NCBI GenBank assembly: GCA_031269205.1
Contig: JAISZM010000040.1
Span: forward strand, 1-6,560
DNA: 6,560 nt
Direction: 5' to 3'
Source of the DNA: Eubacteriales Family XIII. Incertae Sedis bacterium
Lineage (GTDB): Bacteria; Bacillota; Clostridia; Peptostreptococcales; Anaerovoracaceae
In this document: one piece after another, positions 1-5,654 of the stretch
Numbering within the stretch: position 1 is the first letter of the stretch
Layout: every line of letters starts with the position of its first letter
Translations under genes and position numbers: made by a program
The notes under the pieces: generated by a model
What the model was told of the DNA's origin: nothing
The model's input: only the letters and a program-made list of their open reading frames with translations
Database searches by the model: none

Positions 1-2
1 CC

Positions 3-599
3 GGCGATCAAGGCGACCTCTTCACGGTCCACGGCGATCTCGACATCATCGACAAAGACGGCGAACCCTTGGACGAGTCGTCGCTGAAAGCCGGAGCCTT
101 GATACGCGTCGAGTACGACTTAATTCTCGACAGCTATCCGGGACAGGTTGCTCCGAGGACGGTTCAGGTCATGGGCGAGGGCGACGATATGGTCGGCCTC
201 TACAGCGCGATGCTCGACGAGATATGGAATATGGACAAAGGGCTGAACCCCGGGGAAGGCGAACTGCTGGCGATCGACGTCGAGGAGGTCGCCAATCTCA
301 CCGGCGGCGAAAAGGACGCGTTGGTATGGTTGGCCGGATCGCGTTTCAAAGTATACAGCATGGCTTCGACCTTCGAGAAGCTCGAGGAAGAAGGGTACAT
401 CGACGGTGTGCTGCTTCAGTTCAAGGACGAGAACGGTATGCTCATAAAGATTTCGACGAGCGACGTGAAAGAGGGCAGCTTCAAATTCAGGATATCAAAA
501 TGGGTTTCCGGCGTTGGCGCCGACTGGTGCGACGACTGCACCGCCTCCAAAAAAGACGGCGTTTGGAGTTTCGAGTTCGGCGGTTTCGCCGTATCGTGA
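3..599 (+). CDS. Probable secreted/lipoprotein-type protein, 3' part (cut by the window edge)
   Basis: The frame is open from the first complete codon at position 3 to the TGA at 597-599, so the true start lies outside the window. A TTG at 69 is in frame, but the coding pattern runs through it and it has no ribosome binding site. The visible part has two pieces. The first (to about residue 55) is a small beta-rich segment with a 'G-DxxxxDxxGxPLDxSSLKAGxxIxVxYD...SYPG' pattern, reminiscent of OB-fold lipoprotein domains of the DUF3221 kind. The C-terminal piece contains ISKWVSGVGADWCDDCTASK, a pattern I associate with exported hypothetical proteins of Clostridia (aromatic-rich, 'sKWxSGxGA..xDCTA.xxdGxW'). 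The signal peptide would be upstream and is not seen. No enzymatic motif is visible, so no function is assigned. It converges on the ATPase gene with 47 nt between the stops. Confidence 0.75.
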   Translation, partial: GDQGDLFTVHGDLDIIDKDGEPLDESSLKAGALIRVEYDLILDSYPGQVAPRTVQVMGEGDDMVGLYSAMLDEIWNMDKGLNPGEGELLAIDVEEVANLTGGEKDALVWLAGSRFKVYSMASTFEKLEEEGYIDGVLLQFKDENGMLIKISTSDVKEGSFKFRISKWVSGVGADWCDDCTASKKDGVWSFEFGGFAVS

Positions 600-646
600 C
601 GGGAAGCGGCTTGGATCATTCCTGTTATTGAGCCTGAGAGATCCTG

Positions 647-2059
647 TTACTCGAATAAATCAGCCATCGTGACTTCCGACTGCGCCGTGCCGAAATAGCC
701 CTTGCGATCAAGCCCGTAGGTCGTGACCATGGTAATGTGGACGGCGCTCCTGCTACCGGTTTCCGTCATGAAGACGCCCCTCTTGCGCTCAAGAGCGTTC
801 GCCTCGTCCAGGTTTATCGTGTAGGGATGTTTCGTGTATTTCATCTCGCACAGGTTGACGACACCGTCGCGCCGGTCTATCACCAAGTCTATCTGCGCGC
901 TCGGCTTAGAGTCCGAGCTGCGCCACGCCGATACGCGCGTCGACACTCCGGCGATGCCGAGGGCTTGCTTGATTTGACGGAGGTGCGCGCGGCATACCTG
1001 CTCGAACGCATACCCGCTCCACGCTCTGTGCCCTCCGTCCTCCGCATAGTTGGTCCAGTAATATTCGTCCTTGGAATCATTGCCGCGCATATACCGGAGG
1101 AAGAATAGGGTGAGCGGGTCTTTCAGACAGTACAAAGTACCGTTCCGGGGCTTCGTGAAATCCGCGTATCTCTCTATGAAATCGCACTGCTCTAGTTCCG
1201 AGAGGACTTCCGTCATGTGGCCGTTGGCCGTTATGCCGCTCGCCTTCTCTATCTCGCTGCGGGTCATACCCCCTTTCCTCGTCGAGAGAGCTTCGACGAT
1301 CTTCATGTGGCGGTCGGCGTTCCTGAACAGCGAGCGGTACAGTTCCTCGTATTCGTTCCGCAGCGGCGCGTCGTTCGCGAAACAAAGCCGGTCCACATTT
1401 TGCGAAAAAGAGCGAGCCTTGTCAAAGAGGTTGAGGTAAAACGGTATGCCCCCAAAGACCATATAAGATTCGAGCATTTGGTAGCGAGTGATCTCAATCC
1501 CCCTGTCGCGATAGAATTTCTCACATTCCCCGAGCGAGAAAGGTGAGAGATGAATACGGCCCGTCACCCTGTTGTGCAACCCGCCCCTGTTTCGGAATAT
1601 TTTTTTTGTAATCCATGAGGCAGCGGAGCCGCAGATGATGAAGAGGATGTCCGGATCCGCAGAGGCCCAACTGTTCCAGAAATAATCGAATGAGCGGAGA
1701 AAGTCGGAGCCGGGGGAATCGATCCAAGGCATCTCGTCTATGAAAACCACTTTTCTGCCTTTGGGTTTTGCGGAGAGCAGGTTTCTGAGTTTGTTGAACG
1801 CGTCCCGCCAATCCTTGGAAGCCGGTCCGGGGTCGCCCCCGAATTCGCTGAGCGCTTCGTCGAACGCGCGCAGATGGACGGCGTTGGAAGCCTCGATAAT
1901 GCCCGTGAAATAGAAGGCAAAACCGCCATGGAAATATTCCCTGATCAAAAACGTTTTCCCCACGCGCCGCCGGCCGTATACGGCGATGAGTTCGGGGCGT
2001 CCCGATTCAAAGTACCGATCCAGTTCCTCTATTTCGTATTCCCTGCCGATCAGAGCCAT
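647..2059 (-). CDS. AAA ATPase of the ATPase_2/DUF234 type with C-terminal PD-(D/E)XK nuclease-like domain
   Basis: Numbered from the ATG at 2059, the 470-residue protein begins MALIGREYEIEELDRYF, the usual N-terminus of this family. Walker A is GRRRVGKT (29-36) and Walker B is VVFIDE (104-109). A sensor-like CGSAASW follows (143-149), then the family's RVTGRIHLSPFSL stretch (164-176). Residues about 250-300 look like a winged helix. The C-terminal DUF234 region has GYAFEQ (349-354), QIDLVIDR (389-396) and EMK (405-407), which fit the E...D...ExK core of a PD-(D/E)XK nuclease fold. The frame extends to a GTG at 2107, but the ATG at 2059 has an ideal GGAGGA site 6 nt upstream (2066-2071). All key ATPase residues are present, so it should be active. 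The substrate is unknown. Family members are cytoplasmic and often multicopy in anaerobes, and DNA binding or cleavage is inferred from the fold only. It is transcribed from its own promoter at 2227-2255. Confidence 0.9.
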   Translation of the reverse strand: MALIGREYEIEELDRYFESGRPELIAVYGRRRVGKTFLIREYFHGGFAFYFTGIIEASNAVHLRAFDEALSEFGGDPGPASKDWRDAFNKLRNLLSAKPKGRKVVFIDEMPWIDSPGSDFLRSFDYFWNSWASADPDILFIICGSAASWITKKIFRNRGGLHNRVTGRIHLSPFSLGECEKFYRDRGIEITRYQMLESYMVFGGIPFYLNLFDKARSFSQNVDRLCFANDAPLRNEYEELYRSLFRNADRHMKIVEALSTRKGGMTRSEIEKASGITANGHMTEVLSELEQCDFIERYADFTKPRNGTLYCLKDPLTLFFLRYMRGNDSKDEYYWTNYAEDGGHRAWSGYAFEQVCRAHLRQIKQALGIAGVSTRVSAWRSSDSKPSAQIDLVIDRRDGVVNLCEMKYTKHPYTINLDEANALERKRGVFMTETGSRSAVHITMVTTYGLDRKGYFGTAQSEVTMADLFE

Positions 2060-2110
2060 GAGCAGTCCTCCGTCCCGCCGTGCCGGCGGCTCTTTCGTTT
2101 TTTGCACCAG

Positions 2111-2149
2111 CGGGCTAAAAAGCGCATTTTTTACCTGGTTTTAGCCCGA
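2111..2149 (-). repeat. 39-bp dyad repeat, copy 1 (in the ATPase leader)
   Basis: It has 10-bp perfect inverted arms (CGGGCTAAAA at 2111-2120, complement at 2139-2148) around an 18-nt centre. It is a direct repeat of copy 2, with 34 nt between them and a 73-bp period. All five differences from copy 2 are in the central segment and none is in the arms. That suggests selection on the paired arms, as expected of protein-binding dyads or RNA hairpins. It lies about 50 nt upstream of the ATPase start codon. Confidence 0.8.
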
Positions 2150-2174
2150 CAAACAGGCAGTTGTGCCCTATAAT
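2146..2174 (+). promoter_or_regulatory. Possible + strand promoter between the two dyads
   Basis: A perfect TATAAT (2169-2174) is preceded, after a 17-nt spacer, by CCGACA (2146-2151), a four-of-six match to the -35 consensus. The predicted start (about 2181) abuts the left edge of dyad copy 2. No + strand gene follows, so a transcript would be antisense to the hydrolase gene. A chance occurrence in this AT-rich stretch is quite possible. Confidence 0.3.
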
Positions 2175-2183
2175 CAAACTGAT

Positions 2184-2222
2184 CGGGCTAAAACACATAT
2201 TTTTTACCTAGTTTTAGCCCGA
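2184..2222 (-). repeat. 39-bp dyad repeat, copy 2 (at the transcription start)
   Basis: It matches copy 1 (2111-2149) at 34 of 39 positions. The arms are perfect inverted repeats, extended to 12 bp here (ATCGGGCTAAAA at 2182-2193 and its complement at 2212-2223), with an 18-nt centre. The centre keeps ATTTTTTACCT in both copies. Its outer edge coincides with the predicted ATPase transcription start. It could be an operator, or the first hairpin of the mRNA leader. There is no U-tract after the stem, so it does not look like a terminator. Confidence 0.8.
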
Positions 2223-2226
2223 TTAA

Positions 2227-2255
2227 AGTATATGCGCTAAGCCTGTGTTTGTCAA
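2227..2255 (-). promoter_or_regulatory. Sigma-70-type promoter of the ATPase gene
   Basis: On the minus strand, TTGACA (2255-2250) and TATACT (2232-2227) are separated by exactly 17 nt. This is a consensus -35 and a one-mismatch -10. The predicted start, around 2220-2223, falls on the outer arm of the second dyad, leaving a leader of about 160 nt before the ATG at 2059. It lies just downstream of the hydrolase stop (2280), and no terminator is visible between them, so some read-through into the ATPase is also possible. Confidence 0.75.
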
Positions 2256-2279
2256 GAAAGAAGGGTAGAAGTCGTGCGG

Positions 2280-3188
2280 TTAGGAGTCGGGGAATATTTC
2301 CGAAAGCGGTATGCGCAATCCCCGCAACACATCCAATTCGGCAACATACGCGCGGTCGCGCTCGCGGAAACGCGTCAAATCCCCGCTGAACGTCACGCGC
2401 CCGTCTATTTTCAGCAGCGTCTGGGGACGCACCTCGCCGCGCTCCATCCCGAGGTCGCACACCTCGCTCTCGTTCAGCACGTAGTACACGAACTCGGAGC
2501 AGAAAAACCGCGTATTGTCGTGAGGGAAACGTCGATTGGATCTATGCCGCGCGCCTTCGCCGCCGATTTGACGCCTCTCTTCGGCGAAAAGCCTCGTGAT
2601 ACCACCGGTATCCCTGCGTTTTTCGCCTGCGATATGCGCTAAATCCATCGGCGAATCCAGCGACATATCTCCAATCGATGTTTCCTCGGGGAAACGCCGA
2701 TTGGATCTATGCCGCGCGCCTTCGCCGCCGATTTGACGCCTCTCTTCGGCGAAAAGCTCTGTAATATCATAAGAGAAACGCCGACTGAATCTATGCGCGC
2801 GCACCATGGCTTTTGCGAATATCTCCCGGGGCAGGCGGATGAGGTTTCCCACGAGACCGAACGCATTGTAACGGTAGGTATGTCCGTTCAGCAGGAACGA
2901 TTCGATCATGCCGCAGATCGCGCCGTACTGTTCGTTCGTCACGGGTATCTCCAGGATGACGCCGGGCAGTTCCGCGCAGCCCCCGTACATCTCATCGTTG
3001 AAGCTCTCGCGCTTGAAGCACCCGATGAAGGGGTTGGACGCGCGCCGCCTGCCGAAACTGAACATATACTCGAAGTTTTCATCCAATGCGAGCGCCGCAT
3101 GGGTGTACTCGTCCCGCGTGACGTTATGAATGAGGCGCGACAACGTGGTTGAACTCCGCGTGAGTACGACAAAAACCTTCTTCTGCAT
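2280..3188 (-). CDS. Papain-like (NlpC/P60-superfamily, YiiX-like) hydrolase with an in-frame repeat insertion
   Basis: The protein has 302 residues. The N-terminal strand KKVFVVLTRSSTTLSRLIH and the motif DEYTHAALAL carry the presumed catalytic His30. FFCSEFVYYVL near the C-terminus carries the presumed catalytic Cys230. This His-before-Cys order fits the circularly permuted papain fold of YiiX/YebB-type amidases or peptidases. Clostridial relatives, as I recall them, are about 200-225 residues and join the 'YNxxGL' helix region directly to '(N)xxxCSEFV'. Here residues about 141-225 are extra: two copies of a 24-residue unit beginning LFAEERRQIGGEGARHR (144-167 and 199-222). The flanking sequences RRFSYDIT and RRFPHDNT show that the target sequence was also duplicated. 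The ATG is preceded by GGGAG 7 nt upstream. It follows DUF4097 by 87 nt on the same strand and is probably the last gene of that operon. There is no signal peptide. The substrate is unknown. Confidence 0.8.
   Translation of the reverse strand: MQKKVFVVLTRSSTTLSRLIHNVTRDEYTHAALALDENFEYMFSFGRRRASNPFIGCFKRESFNDEMYGGCAELPGVILEIPVTNEQYGAICGMIESFLLNGHTYRYNAFGLVGNLIRLPREIFAKAMVRAHRFSRRFSYDITELFAEERRQIGGEGARHRSNRRFPEETSIGDMSLDSPMDLAHIAGEKRRDTGGITRLFAEERRQIGGEGARHRSNRRFPHDNTRFFCSEFVYYVLNESEVCDLGMERGEVRPQTLLKIDGRVTFSGDLTRFRERDRAYVAELDVLRGLRIPLSEIFPDS
2524..2592 (-). repeat. 69-bp repeat inside the hydrolase gene, copy A
   Basis: It is identical to copy B (2689-2757) at 68 of 69 positions, and the 165-bp offset (55 codons) keeps frame. 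It encodes residues about 199-222. A 7-bp inverted pair lies inside it (TTCGCCG at 2556-2562, CGGCGAA at 2582-2588). Such near-identity within one gene means a recent duplication or insertion. Confidence 0.9.
2583..2627. repeat. 45-bp long palindrome inside the hydrolase insertion
   Basis: Two 21-nt arms (2583-2603 and 2607-2627) around an ACC loop pair at 16 of 21 positions. These include an 8-bp outer stem (GGCGAAAA/TTTTCGCC) and a 6-bp inner stem (GATACC/GGTATC). A second dyad, with 15-nt arms (2671-2685 and 2690-2704, 13 of 15 paired), overlaps the beginning of copy B. Long hairpins of this kind inside an open frame recall the palindromic elements that insert into Rickettsia genes; the link is by analogy only. 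Confidence 0.75.
2689..2757 (-). repeat. 69-bp repeat inside the hydrolase gene, copy B
   Basis: It differs from copy A by one base and encodes residues about 144-167. A third, degenerate partial copy (2773-2801, GAGAAACGCCGACTGAATCT) lies 84 bp away, also in frame. This one encodes the RAHRFSRRFS stretch and is probably the native host sequence from which the others resemble or derive. Confidence 0.9.
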
Positions 3189-3275
3189 CTACCTTCTCCC
3201 TCTCCCGCCGGCGCCGCCGCTCACTCGCAGCCGCGCTGTGCCTTTCACTCGACCGCCCTGGGCGCGCCCCGTCGC

Positions 3276-3845
3276 TCACCCGCGGAATCCGACCTCCACG
3301 TCGCCGTACGAGCTGTCTATCGTTATGCTGTTCGCGGCCGATGCGGAGCCGGTCTCAAAGTGCCCGCCGTCGAAACTCTCGACCTTCCTGTCGCCGAGGA
3401 CGATCTTTCCCGAATCCACGTCGGCCGACAGGCGGTAGTCGTCCTCCGCGCCGTCGAGTCGCAACTCCACGTCGCCCGAATCCGATTCAATAATACTGTC
3501 GCCCCGGAGAACCCCGCTGATTTCTATATCACCGTAGGAGCTGTCGACGTTCAACCCGTTCGCGAAGGAAACGTCGTTTGCGGAGAAATCGCCGCTCGCT
3601 ATGCTCACGTTCGAAGACCCGGCGCTCACCGTCGCAAAGTCCACGTTGCCGTAGGACGATTCGACGGTCAGTCCGTCCGGCGCGGAGAGATTCGCGACCT
3701 CTATATCGCCCGAGTTGCTTTCCACAGAAGCGTCTCGCGCGTCGATGTCCGCAACGCTCACGTCGCCGTAACTCGAAAATATTTTAAGCGAGTCGCACGT
3801 CAGGTTTTTCGCCGTGACAGCGCCGGAGTCCGACTTCACCGACAC
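3276..3845 (-). CDS. DUF4097-type beta-solenoid protein, C-terminal part (separated by a frameshift)
   Basis: This is the downstream half of the DUF4097 gene that begins at 4417. Its first in-frame start is a GTG at 3845 with no ribosome binding site, 10 nt inside the end of the upstream half, so it is almost certainly not an independent gene. The 189 residues are successive 19-20-residue rungs, each ending in a turn. The turns alternate between SSYGD/SYGN (G27, G66, G105, G181) and S(D/N)SGD/ASGD (G8, G46, G85, G124), a pattern that fits a parallel beta-solenoid. It ends SSYGDVEVGFRG at the TGA (3276-3278). DUF4097 proteins are commonly extracytoplasmic companions of PadR and DUF1700; their biochemical role is not established. 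Without a corrected frame or recoding, this part would be untranslated. Confidence 0.8.
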   Translation of the reverse strand: MSVKSDSGAVTAKNLTCDSLKIFSSYGDVSVADIDARDASVESNSGDIEVANLSAPDGLTVESSYGNVDFATVSAGSSNVSIASGDFSANDVSFANGLNVDSSYGDIEISGVLRGDSIIESDSGDVELRLDGAEDDYRLSADVDSGKIVLGDRKVESFDGGHFETGSASAANSITIDSSYGDVEVGFRG

Positions 3846-3850
3846 CGCGC
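3836..3850 (-). other. Apparent one-base deletion splitting the DUF4097 gene
   Basis: Where the frames meet, the minus strand reads GTGGCGGCGGCGCGGTGTCGGTGA. Solenoid coding moves from one frame to the -1 frame at the GCG tract with no loss of rung spacing. A missing G (GCGGCGGCGCGG for GCGGCGGCGGCGG) explains this fully. An assembly or read error, a real mutation and slippage are all possible. Confidence 0.8.
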
Positions 3851-4417
3851 CGCCGCCACGTTCTCCATCGCCACGTCGCCGTAGCTCGCGTCTACGGCGA
3901 CGGCTCCGGCCGACAGGCTCTCTATCCTCACTTCACCGAAATCCACGTCGAGCGTAACGGCCGCCGGCGACGCCGCGCGCGGAACCGTTATCTCAACGAA
4001 CGACGAAGCGACGTCGTTGTAGCCCGTGAACAGGTTCAGAAAGTTCAAAGAGAACCACCACACGTTATCTTGCTCCCGCCCTTGCGTCACCGTGAGCGCG
4101 CCGTCCGCCGCGCGCTCGGCCTTCAACCCGCCGGCAAACACGGGGCTTTGCCCCTTCACCGACAGGGTCGGGCCTTCTTTGACGACCACCCTGCTCATGC
4201 TGCTCACGTGTACCTCTATCGACGAAACGTCTTCAAAGACTTCGTCCACCTTTTCCATCTGTCCGCTGTTCGTGCGGTCGACGACCAGCGGCCCGTCGCG
4301 CAACGTGAAGGCCACGTCCTTCATGCCGCCCGCCGCATAGCCCACCGTGCCCACGGCCACGCCGCCCACGAGCAGAGCGACCCCGACGATGAGCGCTGCC
4401 TTGAGTTTACCGTTCAT
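3836..4417 (-). CDS. DUF4097-type beta-solenoid protein, N-terminal part (frameshifted)
   Basis: The ATG at 4417 has AAGGA 9 nt upstream. An in-frame TTG at 4435 is a weaker start. The 193 residues begin with a hydrophobic signal-anchor or signal peptide (about residues 7-30, AALIVGVALLVGGVAVGTVG). After this come a strand-rich region (SIEVHVSSMSRVVVKEG) and an aromatic loop (NVWWFSLNFLNLFTGYN). The first solenoid rungs follow (LDVDFGEVRIESL, VDASYGDVAMENV). The frame then runs through GCG GCG GCG CGG TGT CGG TGA and stops at 3836. Adding one G to the GCG tract restores NVAAAAVSVKSDSG and joins it to the 3276-3845 frame, giving about 380 residues. It overlaps the end of the DUF1700 gene by 11 nt, implying translational coupling. 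Confidence 0.82.
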   Translation of the reverse strand: MNGKLKAALIVGVALLVGGVAVGTVGYAAGGMKDVAFTLRDGPLVVDRTNSGQMEKVDEVFEDVSSIEVHVSSMSRVVVKEGPTLSVKGQSPVFAGGLKAERAADGALTVTQGREQDNVWWFSLNFLNLFTGYNDVASSFVEITVPRAASPAAVTLDVDFGEVRIESLSAGAVAVDASYGDVAMENVAAARCR

Positions 4418-5654
4418 TGTTGTCCGTCCTTTCAATCGGCTCCTCGGAAGAGCCGCCGTCCTCGGGAATTTCGTCCGTGTAGGTGAAATCGGAATCGCCG
4501 TCCGAGGGGTTCTCTTCCGTGTAGGTGTAATGAGAGTTGCTATCCTCGGGATTCCTGTCCGTATAAGCGAAATCAGTATAGGCGCTTGAGGGGTTCTCGG
4601 CCGTGTAGGTGTAATTATAAGGGTAAGTGTTATTATTGAATGCTTCTTTGCGCACCTTGACGCGTTTGTGCCTGATGCGGCCCGACAGATTCGCGATGCC
4701 CTTGAAGATCGCGCGGCCGAGCAGATAATTCAGTATACCGATGATGAGTCCGACGCCCACAAGGGCTATACCCCCGCCCATGAACAGCAGAGCAACCGAA
4801 GTTTCCTGCATGAGTAGCATGAGCGACACGGCGAAGGCCGCCGCGCCGCAGACGGCTATCGCTCCCGCCGCAATGAAGAGCGCCACCACCACTATCACGC
4901 TGAACACGAGACCGATGATGCCGAGGACGCACGCCAACACCGCGAAGGGTCTAGCGACGGGCATAGAGAGCATACTCATCGCGCCGAGGCCGGCCGCCGA
5001 AAAGCTCTCTCCCATATTCGGGCCGTTCGGGCCGCCGTCGAACCCGCGCGCGTCATAAGGCGTCCCGCCTGCGGGATTGCCGGCGTAATAAGTCCCGTTG
5101 CCGCTTCCGTAAGAGGGATTGCCGGCGTAATAAGTCCCGTCGCCGCTTCCGCCCGCGGGATTGCCGGCGTAATAAGTCCCGTTGCCGCTTTCGCCCACGG
5201 GATCGCTGGCGTAATAAGTCCCGTTGCCGCCCGCGTAGGCGTCGGTGCCGCTCCCGTAAACGGGATCGCTGGCGTAATAAGTCCCGTTGTCGCTCCCATA
5301 AGCGGGGACGCCACCCGCATTCCTCTTTCGCGTGCGGCGAAGCTCCTTTATAGCTTTTTTCGTTTCCGCGGCCTTCGCGCGGCGCTCGTCCTTCATCATT
5401 TTTTTCGTGTCCTTGGCCTTCACTGCAATCCATTCCTTCGCGTTGAGTTCACGCAGGGCCGCATCGGCCCTTATCTCCGCCGCGATGCGCTGCGGCGGGC
5501 CGAGCCTCTCGATAACCTCGCGCTCGCGCCCCGGCCCCGCCTCGGTCAGATACTCGCTGTAATAGTTCACGGCGTCAAGACGCTCCTCATAGGGCATCTT
5601 GCGCAGACAGCGCTCAAGTTTTTTAACGTATGAGTAGGCGTTGTATTTTCTCAT
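4407..5654 (-). CDS. DUF1700-like membrane protein with two 14-residue repeat arrays
   Basis: The protein has 415 residues. Residues 8-66 (YVKKLERCLRKMPYEERLDA...YLTEAG...REVIERLGPPQRIAAEI) are the helical DUF1700 (HAAS-like) cytoplasmic domain that accompanies PadR regulators. A Lys/Arg-rich, probably coiled-coil segment follows (80-112). Residues 123-194 are five Gly/Tyr repeats of the type NGTYYAGNPAGGSG. Hydrophobic segments at about 237-282 (two spans) and 286-317 (one or two) form the membrane core, and a basic stretch (326-336) suggests it exits on the cytoplasmic side. Residues 348-403 are four further 14-residue repeats of the type YTYTEENPSDGDSD. The start has AGGAGG 7 nt upstream and overlaps the PadR stop as ATGA, so the two are coupled. 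Ordinary DUF1700 proteins are about 200 residues without such arrays. DUF1700 proteins are thought to act with PadR in envelope-related signalling; the precise partner is unknown. Confidence 0.85.
   Translation of the reverse strand: MRKYNAYSYVKKLERCLRKMPYEERLDAVNYYSEYLTEAGPGREREVIERLGPPQRIAAEIRADAALRELNAKEWIAVKAKDTKKMMKDERRAKAAETKKAIKELRRTRKRNAGGVPAYGSDNGTYYASDPVYGSGTDAYAGGNGTYYASDPVGESGNGTYYAGNPAGGSGDGTYYAGNPSYGSGNGTYYAGNPAGGTPYDARGFDGGPNGPNMGESFSAAGLGAMSMLSMPVARPFAVLACVLGIIGLVFSVIVVVALFIAAGAIAVCGAAAFAVSLMLLMQETSVALLFMGGGIALVGVGLIIGILNYLLGRAIFKGIANLSGRIRHKRVKVRKEAFNNNTYPYNYTYTAENPSSAYTDFAYTDRNPEDSNSHYTYTEENPSDGDSDFTYTDEIPEDGGSSEEPIERTDNNER
4443..4613 (-). repeat. Diverged 42-bp repeats encoding YTYTxENP units (DUF1700 gene, array 2)
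   Basis: Four 14-residue units can be aligned: YTYTAENPSSAYTD, FAYTDRNPEDSNSH, YTYTEENPSDGDSD and FTYTDEIPEDGGSS. They share the period and the T-Y-x-x-x-N-P core with array 1, but are acidic instead of Gly-rich and more diverged at the DNA level. The array lies after the membrane segments. Confidence 0.8.
5073..5288 (-). repeat. 42-bp tandem repeats encoding GTYYAGNP units (DUF1700 gene, array 1)
   Basis: There are five copies of a 42-bp unit; the 5'-most unit is extended by 21 bp. On the + strand each contains GGCGTAATAAGTCCCGT, nearly invariant. They encode NGTYYA(S/G)(D/N)P followed by a variable VGESG/AGGSG/SYGSG tail. Nucleotide identity between units is high, so copy number may vary between strains. 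Confidence 0.9.

Noticed and set aside
69..599. TTG at 69 as the start of the first gene
   Set aside because: Coding-like sequence of the same domain continues upstream to the window edge, so it is an internal Leu codon.
600..646. Bidirectional terminator between the converging genes
   Set aside because: Only weak 5-bp pairing (GGATC/GATCC) without a T-tract is visible.
2060..2107. GTG at 2107 as the ATPase start
   Set aside because: The 16 extra residues are unlike the family, and the ATG at 2059 has a near-perfect ribosome binding site at the right distance.
2111..2222. Repeat (39 bp) - spacer (34 bp) - repeat resembling a minimal CRISPR array
   Set aside because: There are only two copies, the variation sits inside the repeat, no cas gene is present, and the position at a promoter start fits a regulatory dyad better.
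2111..2223. The dyads as intrinsic terminators of the hydrolase or ATPase transcripts
   Set aside because: Neither strand has a T-tract after the stem, and they lie downstream of the ATPase promoter in the direction of transcription.
2274..2642. Plus-strand open frame opposite the hydrolase gene
   Set aside because: It is antisense to a well supported gene, has no recognisable domain and owes its openness to the GC-rich codon pattern.
5053..5433. Arg-rich and Pro/Thr-repeat frames over the 42-bp repeats
   Set aside because: These are other-frame readings of the tandem repeats; the DUF1700 frame has the domain, the start site and the coupling.
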